A program made the translations under genes and the position numbers. Under the pieces are notes generated by a model that had not been told where the DNA came from, ran no database searches, and saw only the letters and a list, made by a program, of their open reading frames with translations. From Flammeovirgaceae bacterium UBA2786 (GTDB lineage: Bacteria > Bacteroidota > Bacteroidia > Cytophagales > Cyclobacteriaceae): 64,000 bases of DNA. The first letter of the stretch is position 1. The number at the start of each line of letters is the position of its first letter. Shown in pieces: positions 24,966-34,094 of the stretch. Location of the stretch: the NCBI GenBank assembly GCA_002352225.1, contig DEIA01000056.1, forward strand, positions 16,706 through 80,705. Direction: 5' to 3'.

Positions 24966-26284
24966 TGAAGCGTTTCTTTACTACCATAAAGAACATTTTT
25001 TCAATCGAAGACCTTCGGATTCGTATTCTGAATACAATCGGGTTTCTGATCATCTTCCGCCTGGGCTCTTACATTGTATTGCCAGGTGTAGATGCGGTTA
25101 TTCTTGAACAAACCGGTGGAACGCAAGGAGGTATTTTCGATTTATTAAATACTTTCCTTGGCGGATCGTTTAGCCGGGCCTCCATTTTTGCATTAGGCAT
25201 AATGCCTTACATTTCGGCATCTATCGTGGTACAACTCTTAACAGTTGCCGTACCTCATTTTACTAAACTTCAAAAAGAAGGGGAAAGTGGCCGTAAGCGA
25301 TTAAATCAATTCACCCGAATACTTACAATCATTATTACGGCAGCACAGTCGTATGGATACATACGGGCTACCATACCAAATGAAGCGGTGGTAAATCCTG
25401 GATTATTCTTTACGTTATCTTCTATCGTTATTCTTATTGCTGGTACCATGTTTTGTATGTGGTTAGGCGAGCGTATTACCGATAAAGGAATTGGTAACGG
25501 AATAAGTATGCTGATTATGATTGGTATCGTATCTCGTTTTCCGGTAGCCATTTATCAAGAGATTGACACCAAGGGAATGAATGGAATGTTGCTGTTTATT
25601 CTTGAAGTATTAGCGTTGTTCTTTGTTGTGGTAGGAGTTATTGCACTTACACAAGCTACCCGCAAAATTCCGGTACAATATGCCAAGCAGGTTGTGGGTA
25701 ACAAGCTGTATGGCGGAAAACGCGACTTTATTCCATTGAAGTTGAACTCAGCGGGTGTAATGCCAATCATTTTTGCTCAGGCACTAATGTTCATTCCTCC
25801 GCTTTTAGCGCAAATCTGGCAAGACAGCGACATTGGAACATATGTAGGGTCAACCTTTGCGGACTTTACCTCATGGCAATACAATTTATTGTTTGCTACG
25901 CTTATTCTGATTTTCACATTTTTCTATACGGCTATCACGGTGCCTTCAAACGACATTGCTGATAACCTGAAGAGAAATGGCGGTTTTGTTCCGGGTATTA
26001 AACCGGGTAAAGAAACTGCTGAATTTATTGATAGTATTTTATCAAAAATAACTTTACCGGGCGCCATCTTCCTGGCTGCGGTTGCCATTTTACCTGCATT
26101 TGCAGTTAAGGCTGGTATTACGCAGAACTTTGCACAATTCTATGGTGGTACTTCTCTTCTGATTCTGGTGGGTGTTGTGTTAGACACTTTACAGCAGATT
26201 GAAAGCTACTTGTTGATGAGGCATTACGAGGGGATGATGAAGTCGGGTAGAGTAAAAGGACGTTCTCAGTTTGCTGCGGCTTGA
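24965..26284 (+). CDS. secY: Protein translocase subunit SecY
   Basis: A 439-residue, ten-helix channel protein of the SecYEG translocon in the inner membrane. RIRILNTIGFLIIFRLGSYI marks helix 1, and ALGIMPYISASIVVQLLTVA, GERITDKGIGNGISMLI and GGFVPGIKPGKETAEFID are conserved. Normal length. No adk lies between it and map, the usual Bacteroidetes arrangement. Confidence 0.99.
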   Translation: MKRFFTTIKNIFSIEDLRIRILNTIGFLIIFRLGSYIVLPGVDAVILEQTGGTQGGIFDLLNTFLGGSFSRASIFALGIMPYISASIVVQLLTVAVPHFTKLQKEGESGRKRLNQFTRILTIIITAAQSYGYIRATIPNEAVVNPGLFFTLSSIVILIAGTMFCMWLGERITDKGIGNGISMLIMIGIVSRFPVAIYQEIDTKGMNGMLLFILEVLALFFVVVGVIALTQATRKIPVQYAKQVVGNKLYGGKRDFIPLKLNSAGVMPIIFAQALMFIPPLLAQIWQDSDIGTYVGSTFADFTSWQYNLLFATLILIFTFFYTAITVPSNDIADNLKRNGGFVPGIKPGKETAEFIDSILSKITLPGAIFLAAVAILPAFAVKAGITQNFAQFYGGTSLLILVGVVLDTLQQIESYLLMRHYEGMMKSGRVKGRSQFAAA

Positions 26285-26290
26285 AGTTGA

Positions 26291-27085
26291 ATGATTCGCT
26301 ATAAGACGGACGAGGAGATTCAGTTAATAAGAGACAGTGCAAAGATCTTAGGAAAAGTGCACGGTGAAATTGCCAAACGGGTTAAACCGGGGGTAATAAC
26401 AAAAGAACTGGATACACTTGCCGAGGAATTTATACGCGATCACGGAGCTTCGCCTTCGTTCAAAAACTACCACGGTTTTCCGGCTGCATTATGCATATCG
26501 GTAAACGAAACGGTGGTACACGGTTTCCCAGGTAACTACGAATTAAAGGAAACCGATATAGTTTCGATTGATTGCGGAGTGAAGTACCAGGGCTACCACA
26601 GTGATTCGGCTTATACCTACCCACTCGAGAAAGTGAGTACGGAAGTTTTGAAATTACTGGAGCGCACATACGAATCGCTTGAGGTTGGAATATCACAAGC
26701 GCGTGCGGGTAACCGAATGGGCGATGTGAGTTTTGCAATTCAACAACATGTGGAACAATTTGGCTACGGTGTTGTACGCGAGTTAGTAGGGCATGGGGTA
26801 GGCAAAGATTTACACGAAGATCCGGAAGTTCCAAACTACGGAAAGAGGGGAAAAGGTGTGAAGTTGGCTCCGGGTATGGTATTCGCGATTGAACCTATGA
26901 TAAACATGGGAACAAAGAATGTAGTACAGGAAAAAGATGGATGGACCATCCGAACATCAGATCGTAAACCTTCAGCCCATTTTGAGCATACGGTAGCGAT
27001 CCACAAAGACAGAACGGAAGTCATAACGACTCACGAGTATATAGAACAAAACTATTCGTTCAAGTGGCGAAACAAAAGTCGATAG
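26291..27085 (+). CDS. map: Methionine aminopeptidase, type I
   Basis: A 264-residue cytoplasmic dimetal enzyme that removes N-terminal methionine. Metal ligands are recognisable in SIDCGVKYQGYHSDSAY (two Asp), VGHGVGKDLHEDPEVPNYG (His), VFAIEPMIN (Glu) and the late FEHTVAI (the active-site His follows the Glu). It overlaps the infA start by 22 nt. Start ATG 26291. Confidence 0.98.
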   Translation: MIRYKTDEEIQLIRDSAKILGKVHGEIAKRVKPGVITKELDTLAEEFIRDHGASPSFKNYHGFPAALCISVNETVVHGFPGNYELKETDIVSIDCGVKYQGYHSDSAYTYPLEKVSTEVLKLLERTYESLEVGISQARAGNRMGDVSFAIQQHVEQFGYGVVRELVGHGVGKDLHEDPEVPNYGKRGKGVKLAPGMVFAIEPMINMGTKNVVQEKDGWTIRTSDRKPSAHFEHTVAIHKDRTEVITTHEYIEQNYSFKWRNKSR

Positions 27086-27282
27086 AGCAGGACGGAACCA
27101 TTTTGGAGGCACTTTCCAATGCCATGTTCAGAGTGCAATTGGAAAACGGCCACGAAGTGTTGGCACATATTTCAGGAAAGATGCGGATGCACTACATTCG
27201 GATTTTACCTGGCGATAAGGTAAGACTGGAAATGTCTCCTTACGATTTAACAAAGGGAAGGATAACGTTTAGATATAAATAG
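27064..27282 (+). CDS. infA: Translation initiation factor IF-1
   Basis: A 72-residue OB-fold factor that occupies the A site during initiation. It starts with GTG (27064) inside the end of map: MAKQKSIEQDGTILEALSNA, then FRVQLENGHEVLAHISGKMR and RILPGDKVRLEMSPYDLTKG, are diagnostic. Overlap with map by 22 nt suggests coupled translation and low initiation. Confidence 0.98.
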   Translation: MAKQKSIEQDGTILEALSNAMFRVQLENGHEVLAHISGKMRMHYIRILPGDKVRLEMSPYDLTKGRITFRYK

Positions 27283-27289
27283 AAAGACT

Positions 27290-27406
27290 ATGAAAGTCAG
27301 AGCATCTATAAAGAAACGCAGTGCCGATTGCAAAATCATCAGGCGCAAGGGCAAACTGTTTGTTATTAACAAGAAGAATCCACGGTATAAACAAAGACAA
27401 GGATAA
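27290..27406 (+). CDS. rpmJ: Large ribosomal subunit protein bL36 (zinc ligands lost)
   Basis: A 38-residue protein, translated by hand: it opens MKVRASIKKRSADCKIIRRK and ends NPRYKQRQG. Position between infA and rpsM and the ends are diagnostic. Of the four zinc ligands in the C+ form, only one Cys remains; the others are Ser, Asn and Tyr. It is therefore the zinc-free form. Confidence 0.96.
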   Translation: MKVRASIKKRSADCKIIRRKGKLFVINKKNPRYKQRQG

Positions 27407-27408
27407 TT

Positions 27409-27789
27409 ATGGCACGTATTGCTGGTGTAGATATTCCGGATAATAAAAGAGGCGAGGTAGCCCTTACATACATCTTCGGCATAGGCCGCAGATCAGCTCA
27501 GCGTATTCTTACCAAAGTAGGGGTAAACTGGGATAAAAAAGCAAAAGAATGGAACGATGAAGAGTCGAATGCCATTCGGGCAGCTATTGCCGAAGAGTTT
27601 AAGATTGAGGGAGCCCTTAAATCCGAAATTCAACTTAGCGTAAAGCGGTTAATGGATATCGGATGTTACCGTGGCCTTCGTCATCGCAGAGGATTACCCG
27701 TTCGCGGGCAAACTACCAAGAACAACGCACGTACCCGCAAAGGAAAGCGTAAGACGGTAGCGAATAAGAAGAAAGCAACTAAAGGATAA
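27409..27789 (+). CDS. rpsM: Small ribosomal subunit protein uS13
   Basis: A 126-residue 30S head protein contacting P-site tRNA and 50S bridges. MARIAGVDIPDNKRGEVALT, YIFGIGRRSAQRIL, and the C-terminal YRGLRHRRGLPVRGQTTKNN with a basic tail are conserved. Two nt after rpmJ. Confidence 0.99.
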   Translation: MARIAGVDIPDNKRGEVALTYIFGIGRRSAQRILTKVGVNWDKKAKEWNDEESNAIRAAIAEEFKIEGALKSEIQLSVKRLMDIGCYRGLRHRRGLPVRGQTTKNNARTRKGKRKTVANKKKATKG

Positions 27790-27819
27790 TTAATTTAACA
27801 AGCATAATAGCTTTTCTGT

Positions 27820-28221
27820 ATGGCAGCACCAGTTGAAAAGAAGAAGGATAAAAGTAAAAAGCGTGTAGTAGTGGTTGAGGCTATTGGCCAGGCTCATGTA
27901 CGCGCTACTTTTAACAACATCATCATCTCTATGACCAACTCAACAGGTCAGGTAATCTCCTGGGCTTCTGCAGGAAAGATGGGGTTTAAAGGTTCAAAGA
28001 AAAACACGCCATATGCGGCTCAGGTAGCAGCACAGGAGTGTGCCGTAAAGGCTTTTGAACTTGGTTTGCGCAAAGTAGAAGTATTTGTGGTTGGCCCTGG
28101 TGCCGGCCGCGAGTCTGCCATTCGCAGCATTCAGGCTTCCGGTATTGAAGTGATGGTGATTAAGGATATGACACCCATTCCACACAATGGTTGCCGTCCT
28201 CCTAAGAAAAGAAGAGTTTAA
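27820..28221 (+). CDS. rpsK: Small ribosomal subunit protein uS11
   Basis: A 133-residue 30S platform protein. HVRATFNNIIISMTNSTGQV, SWASAGKMGFKGSKKNTPYA, and PIPHNGCRPPKKRRV are diagnostic. A short Lys-rich N-tail precedes the fold. Confidence 0.99.
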   Translation: MAAPVEKKKDKSKKRVVVVEAIGQAHVRATFNNIIISMTNSTGQVISWASAGKMGFKGSKKNTPYAAQVAAQECAVKAFELGLRKVEVFVVGPGAGRESAIRSIQASGIEVMVIKDMTPIPHNGCRPPKKRRV

Positions 28222-28246
28222 TAATTAACGACAACGTAACAATAAC

Positions 28247-28852
28247 ATGGCAAGATACACAGGCCCCAAAGCGAGAATCTCCAGAAGATTTAATGAGCCT
28301 ATTCTTGGTGAAAACAAAGCGCTTCAAAAGAAGAACTATGCACCCGGTATGCATGGTAAAGGAAAAAAGCGTAAGCAATCTGAATATGCTATTCAGTTAG
28401 CTGAAAAGCAAAAGGCTAAATACATCTACGGAGTGTTAGAGCGCCAGTTCGAAAATATTTTCGATAAAGCTTCGCGCAAAAAGGGCGTAACGGGCGAAGT
28501 GTTGCTTCAGATGTTAGAGTCTCGTTTGGATAACACCGTTTACCGGTTAGGTATTGCACCCACCCGCAGAGCAGCGCGCCAGTTGGTGGTACACAAGCAC
28601 ATTACTGTAAACGGAGATGTTGTAAATATCCCTTCATTGAGCCTGCGCCCTGGTGATGTGATTGCTGTACGAGAAAAATCAAAATCATTAGAAACTATAA
28701 GCAATTCTTTGTCTGTTCAGGGTGCTAAAAAATATAATTGGTTAGAGTGGGATAACAGCGAATTAGAAGGAAAGCTGATCAACCTGCCTTTGCGGGCAGA
28801 TATTCCGGAAAATATCAACGAGCAGTTGATTGTTGAATTGTACTCTAAGTAA
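28247..28852 (+). CDS. rpsD: Small ribosomal subunit protein uS4
   Basis: A 201-residue primary 16S-binding protein; in many bacteria it represses the alpha operon. The S4 RNA-binding domain includes LESRLDNTVYRLGIAPTRRA and QLVVHKHITVNGDVVNIPS. The N-terminal zinc cysteines of some S4 forms are absent. Confidence 0.99.
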   Translation: MARYTGPKARISRRFNEPILGENKALQKKNYAPGMHGKGKKRKQSEYAIQLAEKQKAKYIYGVLERQFENIFDKASRKKGVTGEVLLQMLESRLDNTVYRLGIAPTRRAARQLVVHKHITVNGDVVNIPSLSLRPGDVIAVREKSKSLETISNSLSVQGAKKYNWLEWDNSELEGKLINLPLRADIPENINEQLIVELYSK

Positions 28853-28878
28853 TCGTAACACATTTAATCAAATTTGAT

Positions 28879-29868
28879 ATGTCAATATTAGCGTTTCAAA
28901 TGCCGGAGAAGGTGGTGATGGAAAAATCAGATGATTTCCACGGCCTCTTTACTTTCAAACCATTAGAAAAAGGATACGGTGTAACAATCGGTAATGCGTT
29001 AAGACGGATTTTACTTTCTTCTTTAGAAGGATATGCAATTACCGGCATTAAGATTCCGGGAGTGTTGCATGAATTTTCTACCATAGAAGGTGTAGTAGAA
29101 GATGTAGCAGAAATTATTCTGAATTTGAAACAAGTGCGTTTCAGAAAAGTGAGCGACAATTTTGACAACAAAATTGTAGTAAACATCAAAAAGCAAAAGC
29201 AATTTAAGGCAAGCGATATTTCTAAGTTTACCTCAGCATTTGAAATATTGAATGGTGAACACGTAATCTGTAACCTGGATGAAGCAGCTCAGTTTGAAAT
29301 TGAGTTAACTATCGAAAAGGGACGGGGTTATTTACCCGCAGAAGAAAATAAACCTAATGAGCAGGTGTTCGGATTTATTCCGATCGATGCCATCTTCACT
29401 CCCGTTAAAAACGTGAAGTATAGTGTGGAAAATACCCGTGTAGAACAGAAGACTGACTACGAAAAATTGTTGATCGATATTGAAACAGACGGATCAATCC
29501 ATCCTGAAAAGGCATTGGAAGGTGCGGCTTTCATTTTAATTCAACACTTCCGTCTGTTCTCAGATAAGTCAATTGAACTTGAAACCGGAAAAGACAGCGA
29601 AGTAGAACAAGTTGATGAAGAAATGTTGCACATGCGTAAGTTGTTAAAAACTCAGCTGCATGATCTGGACCTTTCAGTACGTGCGTATAACTGTTTGAAA
29701 GCAGCAGACGTAAAATCACTTGGTGATTTAGTGCAATTGGATATTTCAGACATGATGAAGTTCAGAAACTTTGGTAAAAAATCATTGGCTGAATTAGAAC
29801 AACTGGTGGCAGAGAAGAACCTGACTTTCGGTATGGATCTGGCCAAGTATAAACTCGAAGAAGATTAA
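28879..29868 (+). CDS. rpoA: DNA-directed RNA polymerase subunit alpha
   Basis: A 329-residue subunit. The N-terminal dimerisation domain contains KGYGVTIGNALRRILLSSLE; the C-terminal domain (about 250-320) has two helix-hairpin-helix motifs (LDLSVRAYNCLKAADVKSLG and FGKKSLAELEQL) that bind UP elements and activators. Normal length. Confidence 0.99.
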   Translation: MSILAFQMPEKVVMEKSDDFHGLFTFKPLEKGYGVTIGNALRRILLSSLEGYAITGIKIPGVLHEFSTIEGVVEDVAEIILNLKQVRFRKVSDNFDNKIVVNIKKQKQFKASDISKFTSAFEILNGEHVICNLDEAAQFEIELTIEKGRGYLPAEENKPNEQVFGFIPIDAIFTPVKNVKYSVENTRVEQKTDYEKLLIDIETDGSIHPEKALEGAAFILIQHFRLFSDKSIELETGKDSEVEQVDEEMLHMRKLLKTQLHDLDLSVRAYNCLKAADVKSLGDLVQLDISDMMKFRNFGKKSLAELEQLVAEKNLTFGMDLAKYKLEED

Positions 29869-29871
29869 ATC

Positions 29872-30393
29872 ATGAGACACGGTAAGAAAATAAACCACTT
29901 AGGAAGAACAGCGGCTCATCGCCATGCACTTCTTTCAAATATGGCATCTTCACTTATTTTGAATAAGCGAATTACCACTACTGTTGCTAAAGCAAAAGCA
30001 TTGAAGAAGTATGTTGAACCCTTGCTCACCAAGTCAAAGGATAATACTACGCACTCACGCAGAACGGTGATGTCGTACCTGCAAAACAAAGAATCGGTAA
30101 CGGTTCTGTTTGGAGAAGTAGCAGGACGTATTGCCGATCGTCCGGGTGGATACACCCGCATTATTAAATTTAGTGCACCGCGTTTAGGCGATGCAGCTGA
30201 GATGTGCTTGCTGGAGTTGGTTGACTTCAACGACATCTACAAGAAAGATGGCGCTGAGAAGAAAGCCAAAACACGCAGAAGCCGTAAAACAAAAAAATCT
30301 GAAGCCGCTCCGGCAACAGAAGAAACCTCAGCGGAGGTAACGGCCGAAGAAAAGCCAAAAAAGGCAGCCAAGAAGTCTAAGAAAAAGGAATAA
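29872..30393 (+). CDS. rplQ: Large ribosomal subunit protein bL17, with extended tail
   Basis: A 173-residue protein whose first about 120 residues are the L17 fold: MRHGKKINHLGRTAAHRHAL, SLILNKRITTTVAKAKALKK, and RLGDAAEMCLLELVDFN. Residues about 125-173 are a low-complexity Lys, Ala and Glu tail, longer than in E. coli but of a kind seen in this phylum. It is the last gene before the terminator. Confidence 0.98.
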   Translation: MRHGKKINHLGRTAAHRHALLSNMASSLILNKRITTTVAKAKALKKYVEPLLTKSKDNTTHSRRTVMSYLQNKESVTVLFGEVAGRIADRPGGYTRIIKFSAPRLGDAAEMCLLELVDFNDIYKKDGAEKKAKTRRSRKTKKSEAAPATEETSAEVTAEEKPKKAAKKSKKKE

Positions 30394-30414
30394 GTGGAAC
30401 TTATACTAAATAGC

Positions 30415-30448
30415 AAAGGGATTGAATTTTGAATTCAATCCCTTTTTT
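30415..30448 (+). terminator. Rho-independent terminator of the ribosomal cluster
   Basis: A perfect 13-bp stem, AAAGGGATTGAAT / ATTCAATCCCTTT, encloses a TTTGA loop and runs into a T tract. It lies 21 nt after rplQ. Confidence 0.9.
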
Positions 30449-30521
30449 GTTTGGCGTAACCGGTTGAAACCCGAAAACTGAAATTTTAGAAAATTAAACC
30501 CAGCAAAACCCTTAATACCAG

Positions 30522-30529
30522 TATTTTTG
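30522..30529 (+). promoter_or_regulatory. Possible carA -7 box
   Basis: TATTTTTG matches TAnnTTTG, 20 nt before the TTG start of carA and after the upstream terminator. No TTG was found at the -33 spacing. Confidence 0.45.
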
Positions 30530-30549
30530 CTAACCAAAACTGAAACGAA

Positions 30550-31653
30550 TTGAGCACAAAAGCCTACTTGCTCCTGGCCGATGGCCTTCTGTTAGAAGGA
30601 AAGGCAATTGGTAAACGTGGAACATCGGGCGGAGAAATTTGCTTTAACACCGGTATGACCGGCTATCAGGAAATTTATACCGACCCCTCGTATTACGGAC
30701 AGATAATCGTAAACACGACAGCACATATTGGAAATTACGGAACGGTGGAGGAAGAGCAAGAGTCAGCTTCGCCCAAGATAAGTGGTATTGTTGTGAATGA
30801 ATTCTCAGAAGAGTTCAGTCGGAAAACAGCCAAAGAAAGTTTGCAAACATATCTGGAAAAAAACGGAGTAGTGGGTATTTCAGATCTGGACACCCGCATG
30901 TTGGTGCGCTACATTCGTAGTAAGGGTGCTATGAACGCATTAATTTCTTCTGAGTTAACACCGGATCAAATGAAAGCTGAAATAAAAAAGGTGCCCTCTA
31001 TGGATGGCCTTGAGCTTTCATCTATAGTAAGTACCAAAGCCCCCTACCATATAGGTAATAGCAATGCTACTTTTCGGATTGCTGCGCTTGATCTGGGTAT
31101 TAAAACCAATATTTTGAGAAATCTGGTAGCCCGTGATTGTTACGTTCAGGTGTTTCCGGCTAAAACCTCATTTAGCGAAATGGAAAAATGGAAACCGCAC
31201 GGATACTTTATCTCAAATGGTCCGGGCGACCCTTCTGTAATGGATTATGCAATTAAAACCGTTAAAGAAATTCTTGCAGCCGATAAACCTCTCTTTGGTA
31301 TTTGCCTGGGGCACCAGTTATTAGCTCTGGCCGCAGGCTTAACTACCTATAAAATGCACCATGGCCATAGGGGTTTAAATCACCCGGTAAAAAATTTAAT
31401 TACGGGTTTGGGCGAAATAACTTCACAGAACCATGGTTTCGCGGTAAGCGAAAAAGAAATTGAAAAGAATGCCGAGGTAGAAGTTACACACCTGCATTTG
31501 AACGACAGTACCATTATGGGTATACGCCTGAAGAACAAACAGGCTTTTTCGGTGCAATACCACCCCGAAGCATCGCCCGGCCCTCACGACTCGCAATATT
31601 TGTTTGATCAGTTTGTAGAAATGGTAAAGACAGGTAATGTGGTAAGAGTTTAA
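30550..31653 (+). CDS. carA: Carbamoyl-phosphate synthase small subunit
   Basis: A 367-residue glutamine amidotransferase subunit that supplies ammonia to CarB for arginine and pyrimidine synthesis. The N-terminal domain has CFNTGMTGYQEIYTDPSYYG. The class I GATase domain has the nucleophile in FGICLGHQLLALA (about residue 258) and the His-Glu pair in SVQYHPEASPGP. It starts with TTG at 30550, which gives the normal family N-terminus. The rplQ-carA-eno order is common in Bacteroidetes. carB is not in the window. Confidence 0.97.
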   Translation: MSTKAYLLLADGLLLEGKAIGKRGTSGGEICFNTGMTGYQEIYTDPSYYGQIIVNTTAHIGNYGTVEEEQESASPKISGIVVNEFSEEFSRKTAKESLQTYLEKNGVVGISDLDTRMLVRYIRSKGAMNALISSELTPDQMKAEIKKVPSMDGLELSSIVSTKAPYHIGNSNATFRIAALDLGIKTNILRNLVARDCYVQVFPAKTSFSEMEKWKPHGYFISNGPGDPSVMDYAIKTVKEILAADKPLFGICLGHQLLALAAGLTTYKMHHGHRGLNHPVKNLITGLGEITSQNHGFAVSEKEIEKNAEVEVTHLHLNDSTIMGIRLKNKQAFSVQYHPEASPGPHDSQYLFDQFVEMVKTGNVVRV

Positions 31654-31672
31654 GTAAAAATTTAAAAACCTT

Positions 31673-32035
31673 ATGAAGAGAGTATTAGTCCTATTCTTTT
31701 GTACAATGGCTCTTGTCGGTTTCAGTCAGGAAAAAATGCTGCAACACGTAGTGTTGTTTGAGTTTAAGGCGGGCGTTAAATCAGAAGAAGTAAAGAAAGC
31801 AGAAAAAGCTTTCAAGGCGCTTCCGTCAGCCATTAAAGAGATAAAAAAATTAGAATGGGGTATTAATAATAGCCCCGAGAATCTTAATCAGGGATTTACA
31901 CATTGCTTTATTATAAGTTTTGCTTCAGAGAAGGATCGCGATATTTATCTGCCTCATCCTGAACATAAAAAATTTGTAGAACTGGTTGGCCCTATAATCG
32001 AAAAAGTTCTGGTAGTTGATTATTGGCAGCAGTAG
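31673..32035 (+). CDS. Exported Dabb (stress-responsive A/B barrel) protein
   Basis: A 120-residue protein with a signal peptide (about 1-18, ending GFSQ) and a dimeric alpha/beta-barrel domain. MLQHVVLFEFKAGV is the family's first strand, LEWGINNSPENLNQGFTHCF the middle, and YLPHPEHKKFVELVGPIIEK the end. Dabb domains bind small hydrophobic ligands or catalyse simple lyase reactions; the role here is unknown. It lies between carA (19 nt) and eno (46 nt). Confidence 0.88.
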   Translation: MKRVLVLFFCTMALVGFSQEKMLQHVVLFEFKAGVKSEEVKKAEKAFKALPSAIKEIKKLEWGINNSPENLNQGFTHCFIISFASEKDRDIYLPHPEHKKFVELVGPIIEKVLVVDYWQQ

Positions 32036-32081
32036 TTCTTCACTAACAATTTGAGACATTTTCCATTTTAACAAAAAAAAC

Positions 32082-33359
32082 ATGAGCTTAATTGAAGGAA
32101 TTCACGCCCGGCAAATCTTAGATAGTCGTGGCAACCCCACTGTTGAAGTAGATGTAGTTACCGAATCAGGTGCGTTTGGTCGTGCTGCGGTTCCTTCCGG
32201 GGCATCTACCGGTACACATGAAGCCGTTGAGTTACGCGATGGTGATAAGAAGAAATACGTGGGTAAGGGAGTATTAAAAGCGGTTGATAATGTGAATAGC
32301 AAAATTGCTTCTGAAATAGTGGGCCTTGATGTGTTCGATCAAAACTTGATTGATAAAGTAATGATTGAATTAGATGGTACCGCCAACAAAGGCAAGCTTG
32401 GAGCCAATGCAATACTGGGAACATCGCTGGCGGTAGCAAAAGCTGCTGCTATGGAGGCTGGTCAATCGCTCTATCGTTACATTGGTGGCGTTAACGCTAA
32501 CACCCTTCCTGTACCTATGATGAATATTTTGAATGGAGGAAGCCATGCCGATAACTCAATCGATTTTCAGGAATTTATGGTAATGCCGGTTAAGGCTGAT
32601 ACTTTTTCGGAATCGTTACGAATGGGAACGGAAGTATTTCATACACTAAAAAAAGTATTACACGATAAAGGTTTTTCTACCAATGTAGGCGATGAAGGTG
32701 GTTTTGCGCCTAACATAAAATCGAATGAAGAAGCCATTGAAATTGTGTTGCAAGCCATTGAGAAGGCCGGCTTTAAACCCGGTGTTGATATGTTTATTGC
32801 TATGGATGCGGCCAGCTCGGAATTTTACGATGCTAAAACTAAGACCTACACATTCAAAAAATCAGACGGAAAAAAACTGAAGTCGGATGAGATGGTTGAG
32901 TATTGGGCTAAGTGGGCGAAGAAATATCCCATCATTTCAATAGAGGATGGAATGGGTGAAGAAGATTGGGACGGGTGGAAGAAATTAACGGAAAAGATCG
33001 GAGATAAAGTTCAACTGGTGGGCGATGATTTGTTTGTGACCAATGTTGAATTCTTACAGAAGGGAATTGATATGGGTGTAGCCAATTCGATCCTTGTAAA
33101 AGTAAACCAGATAGGTTCATTAACAGAAACAATCAATGCTGTTAACCTGGCTAAGCGTAACAGTTACAAGAGCATTATGTCGCACCGCTCTGGCGAGACA
33201 GAAGATAGTACGATTGCCGATTTGGCTGTGGCTCTTAATACAGGCCAGATTAAAACCGGTTCGGCTTCACGGTCCGACAGGATGGCCAAGTATAACCAGC
33301 TTATCCGCATTGAAGAAGAATTGGGCGAAACGGCTTACTTTCCCGGTAAGAAGTTTTGA
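32082..33359 (+). CDS. eno: Enolase
   Basis: A 425-residue glycolytic enzyme converting 2-phosphoglycerate to phosphoenolpyruvate. RQILDSRGNPTVEVDV at the start, GANAILGTSLAVAKAAA, the catalytic Glu in VGDEGGFAPN, metal Asp/Glu in AMDAAS, ISIEDGM and VGDDLFVTN, the catalytic Lys in SILVKVNQIGSLTE, and SHRSGETEDS are all present. A strong terminator follows. Confidence 0.99.
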   Translation: MSLIEGIHARQILDSRGNPTVEVDVVTESGAFGRAAVPSGASTGTHEAVELRDGDKKKYVGKGVLKAVDNVNSKIASEIVGLDVFDQNLIDKVMIELDGTANKGKLGANAILGTSLAVAKAAAMEAGQSLYRYIGGVNANTLPVPMMNILNGGSHADNSIDFQEFMVMPVKADTFSESLRMGTEVFHTLKKVLHDKGFSTNVGDEGGFAPNIKSNEEAIEIVLQAIEKAGFKPGVDMFIAMDAASSEFYDAKTKTYTFKKSDGKKLKSDEMVEYWAKWAKKYPIISIEDGMGEEDWDGWKKLTEKIGDKVQLVGDDLFVTNVEFLQKGIDMGVANSILVKVNQIGSLTETINAVNLAKRNSYKSIMSHRSGETEDSTIADLAVALNTGQIKTGSASRSDRMAKYNQLIRIEEELGETAYFPGKKF

Positions 33360-33377
33360 TCGGTAAAGCGAATTAAG

Positions 33378-33409
33378 AAAAGGCTGTTACTGCGTGACAG
33401 CCTTTTTTT
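33378..33409 (+). terminator. Terminator after eno
   Basis: AAAAGGCTGT pairs with ACAGCCTTTT around a 9-nt loop and is followed by seven T. It lies 18 nt after the eno stop. Confidence 0.9.
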
Positions 33410-33576
33410 ATTGCCCAATTTGGGAAATAGTTATATTAATGAGCCAGATTTGGGAATTTAAAATCAGAACAATCCATCAATTTCTTTGATTTTTGCAAAA
33501 TTTTGGCCTTTTCAGAGTTTCGTCTGGTTTTTGCCAAAGTATGCCAAAAGGTATCCATCAAATTGGAACCCTTTGA

Positions 33577-33993
33577 ATGATGGAAGCAAATATGGTAATC
33601 GTGTCGGTTGTTTTGGTGATAGCAGGTGGCTTAATCGTGTTTCTGGTGCGCGAGCAGTTTCAGGGTGCCGATTTTCAGCATAATCTGGTAGGGGTTTGGT
33701 TAAACGAGTATATGAATGTGCGTGTGTTGATTTATGACGTTGACTCGATATTCCAGGGTTCCGTAGTATGGGCCGATAATATGAATAATTCGATATTGGG
33801 AACAAGGGTGTTAGAGAATTTGCGGGTAGGCATGTTCAAGAAATGTAAGGGCTCATATATCGATCCGGTTTCGGCTAAAGAGTTTGATGTAACGCTGCAC
33901 CTGAAAAATAAGACAATATTGAAACTTACGGCCTTTCATAAAAACACACAAGATGTGGCGTTTGCTCAGGAGTGGAAATTAATTAAGCCGTAA
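33577..33993 (+). CDS. Small hypothetical membrane-anchored protein
   Basis: I do not assign a family with confidence to this 138-residue protein. It has one N-terminal hydrophobic helix (about 6-25) and a beta-rich globular remainder. VGVWLNEYMNVRVLIYDV, FQGSVVW and LKNKTILKLTAFHK recall the DUF2147 beta-barrel pattern, but weakly. Probably periplasmic, anchored by the N-terminus. It stands alone between the eno terminator (217-nt gap) and a hairpin at 34018. Confidence 0.7.
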   Translation: MMEANMVIVSVVLVIAGGLIVFLVREQFQGADFQHNLVGVWLNEYMNVRVLIYDVDSIFQGSVVWADNMNNSILGTRVLENLRVGMFKKCKGSYIDPVSAKEFDVTLHLKNKTILKLTAFHKNTQDVAFAQEWKLIKP

Positions 33994-34017
33994 TTCGGCA
34001 AGGCAGTTAAAATTGGG

Positions 34018-34048
34018 TAACAAATCGGGCCTTAAGCCCGATTTGTTA
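34018..34048. terminator. Hairpin terminator after the small membrane protein
   Basis: TAACAAATCGGGC pairs perfectly with GCCCGATTTGTTA around a CTTAA loop. Only a short T/A stretch follows, so it may be a weak terminator or a two-way one. Confidence 0.7.
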
Positions 34049-34066
34049 TTTAAGGGAGTAAATCTT

Positions 34067-34074
34067 TATCTTCG
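34067..34074 (+). promoter_or_regulatory. Possible promoter -7 box for the DivIC-like gene
   Basis: TATCTTCG differs from TAnnTTTG by one base; a TTG lies 21 nt upstream at 34043-34045, inside the hairpin. It is 20 nt before the start codon. Confidence 0.4.
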
Positions 34075-34094
34075 TACAACTATTTTTTAAGCTT

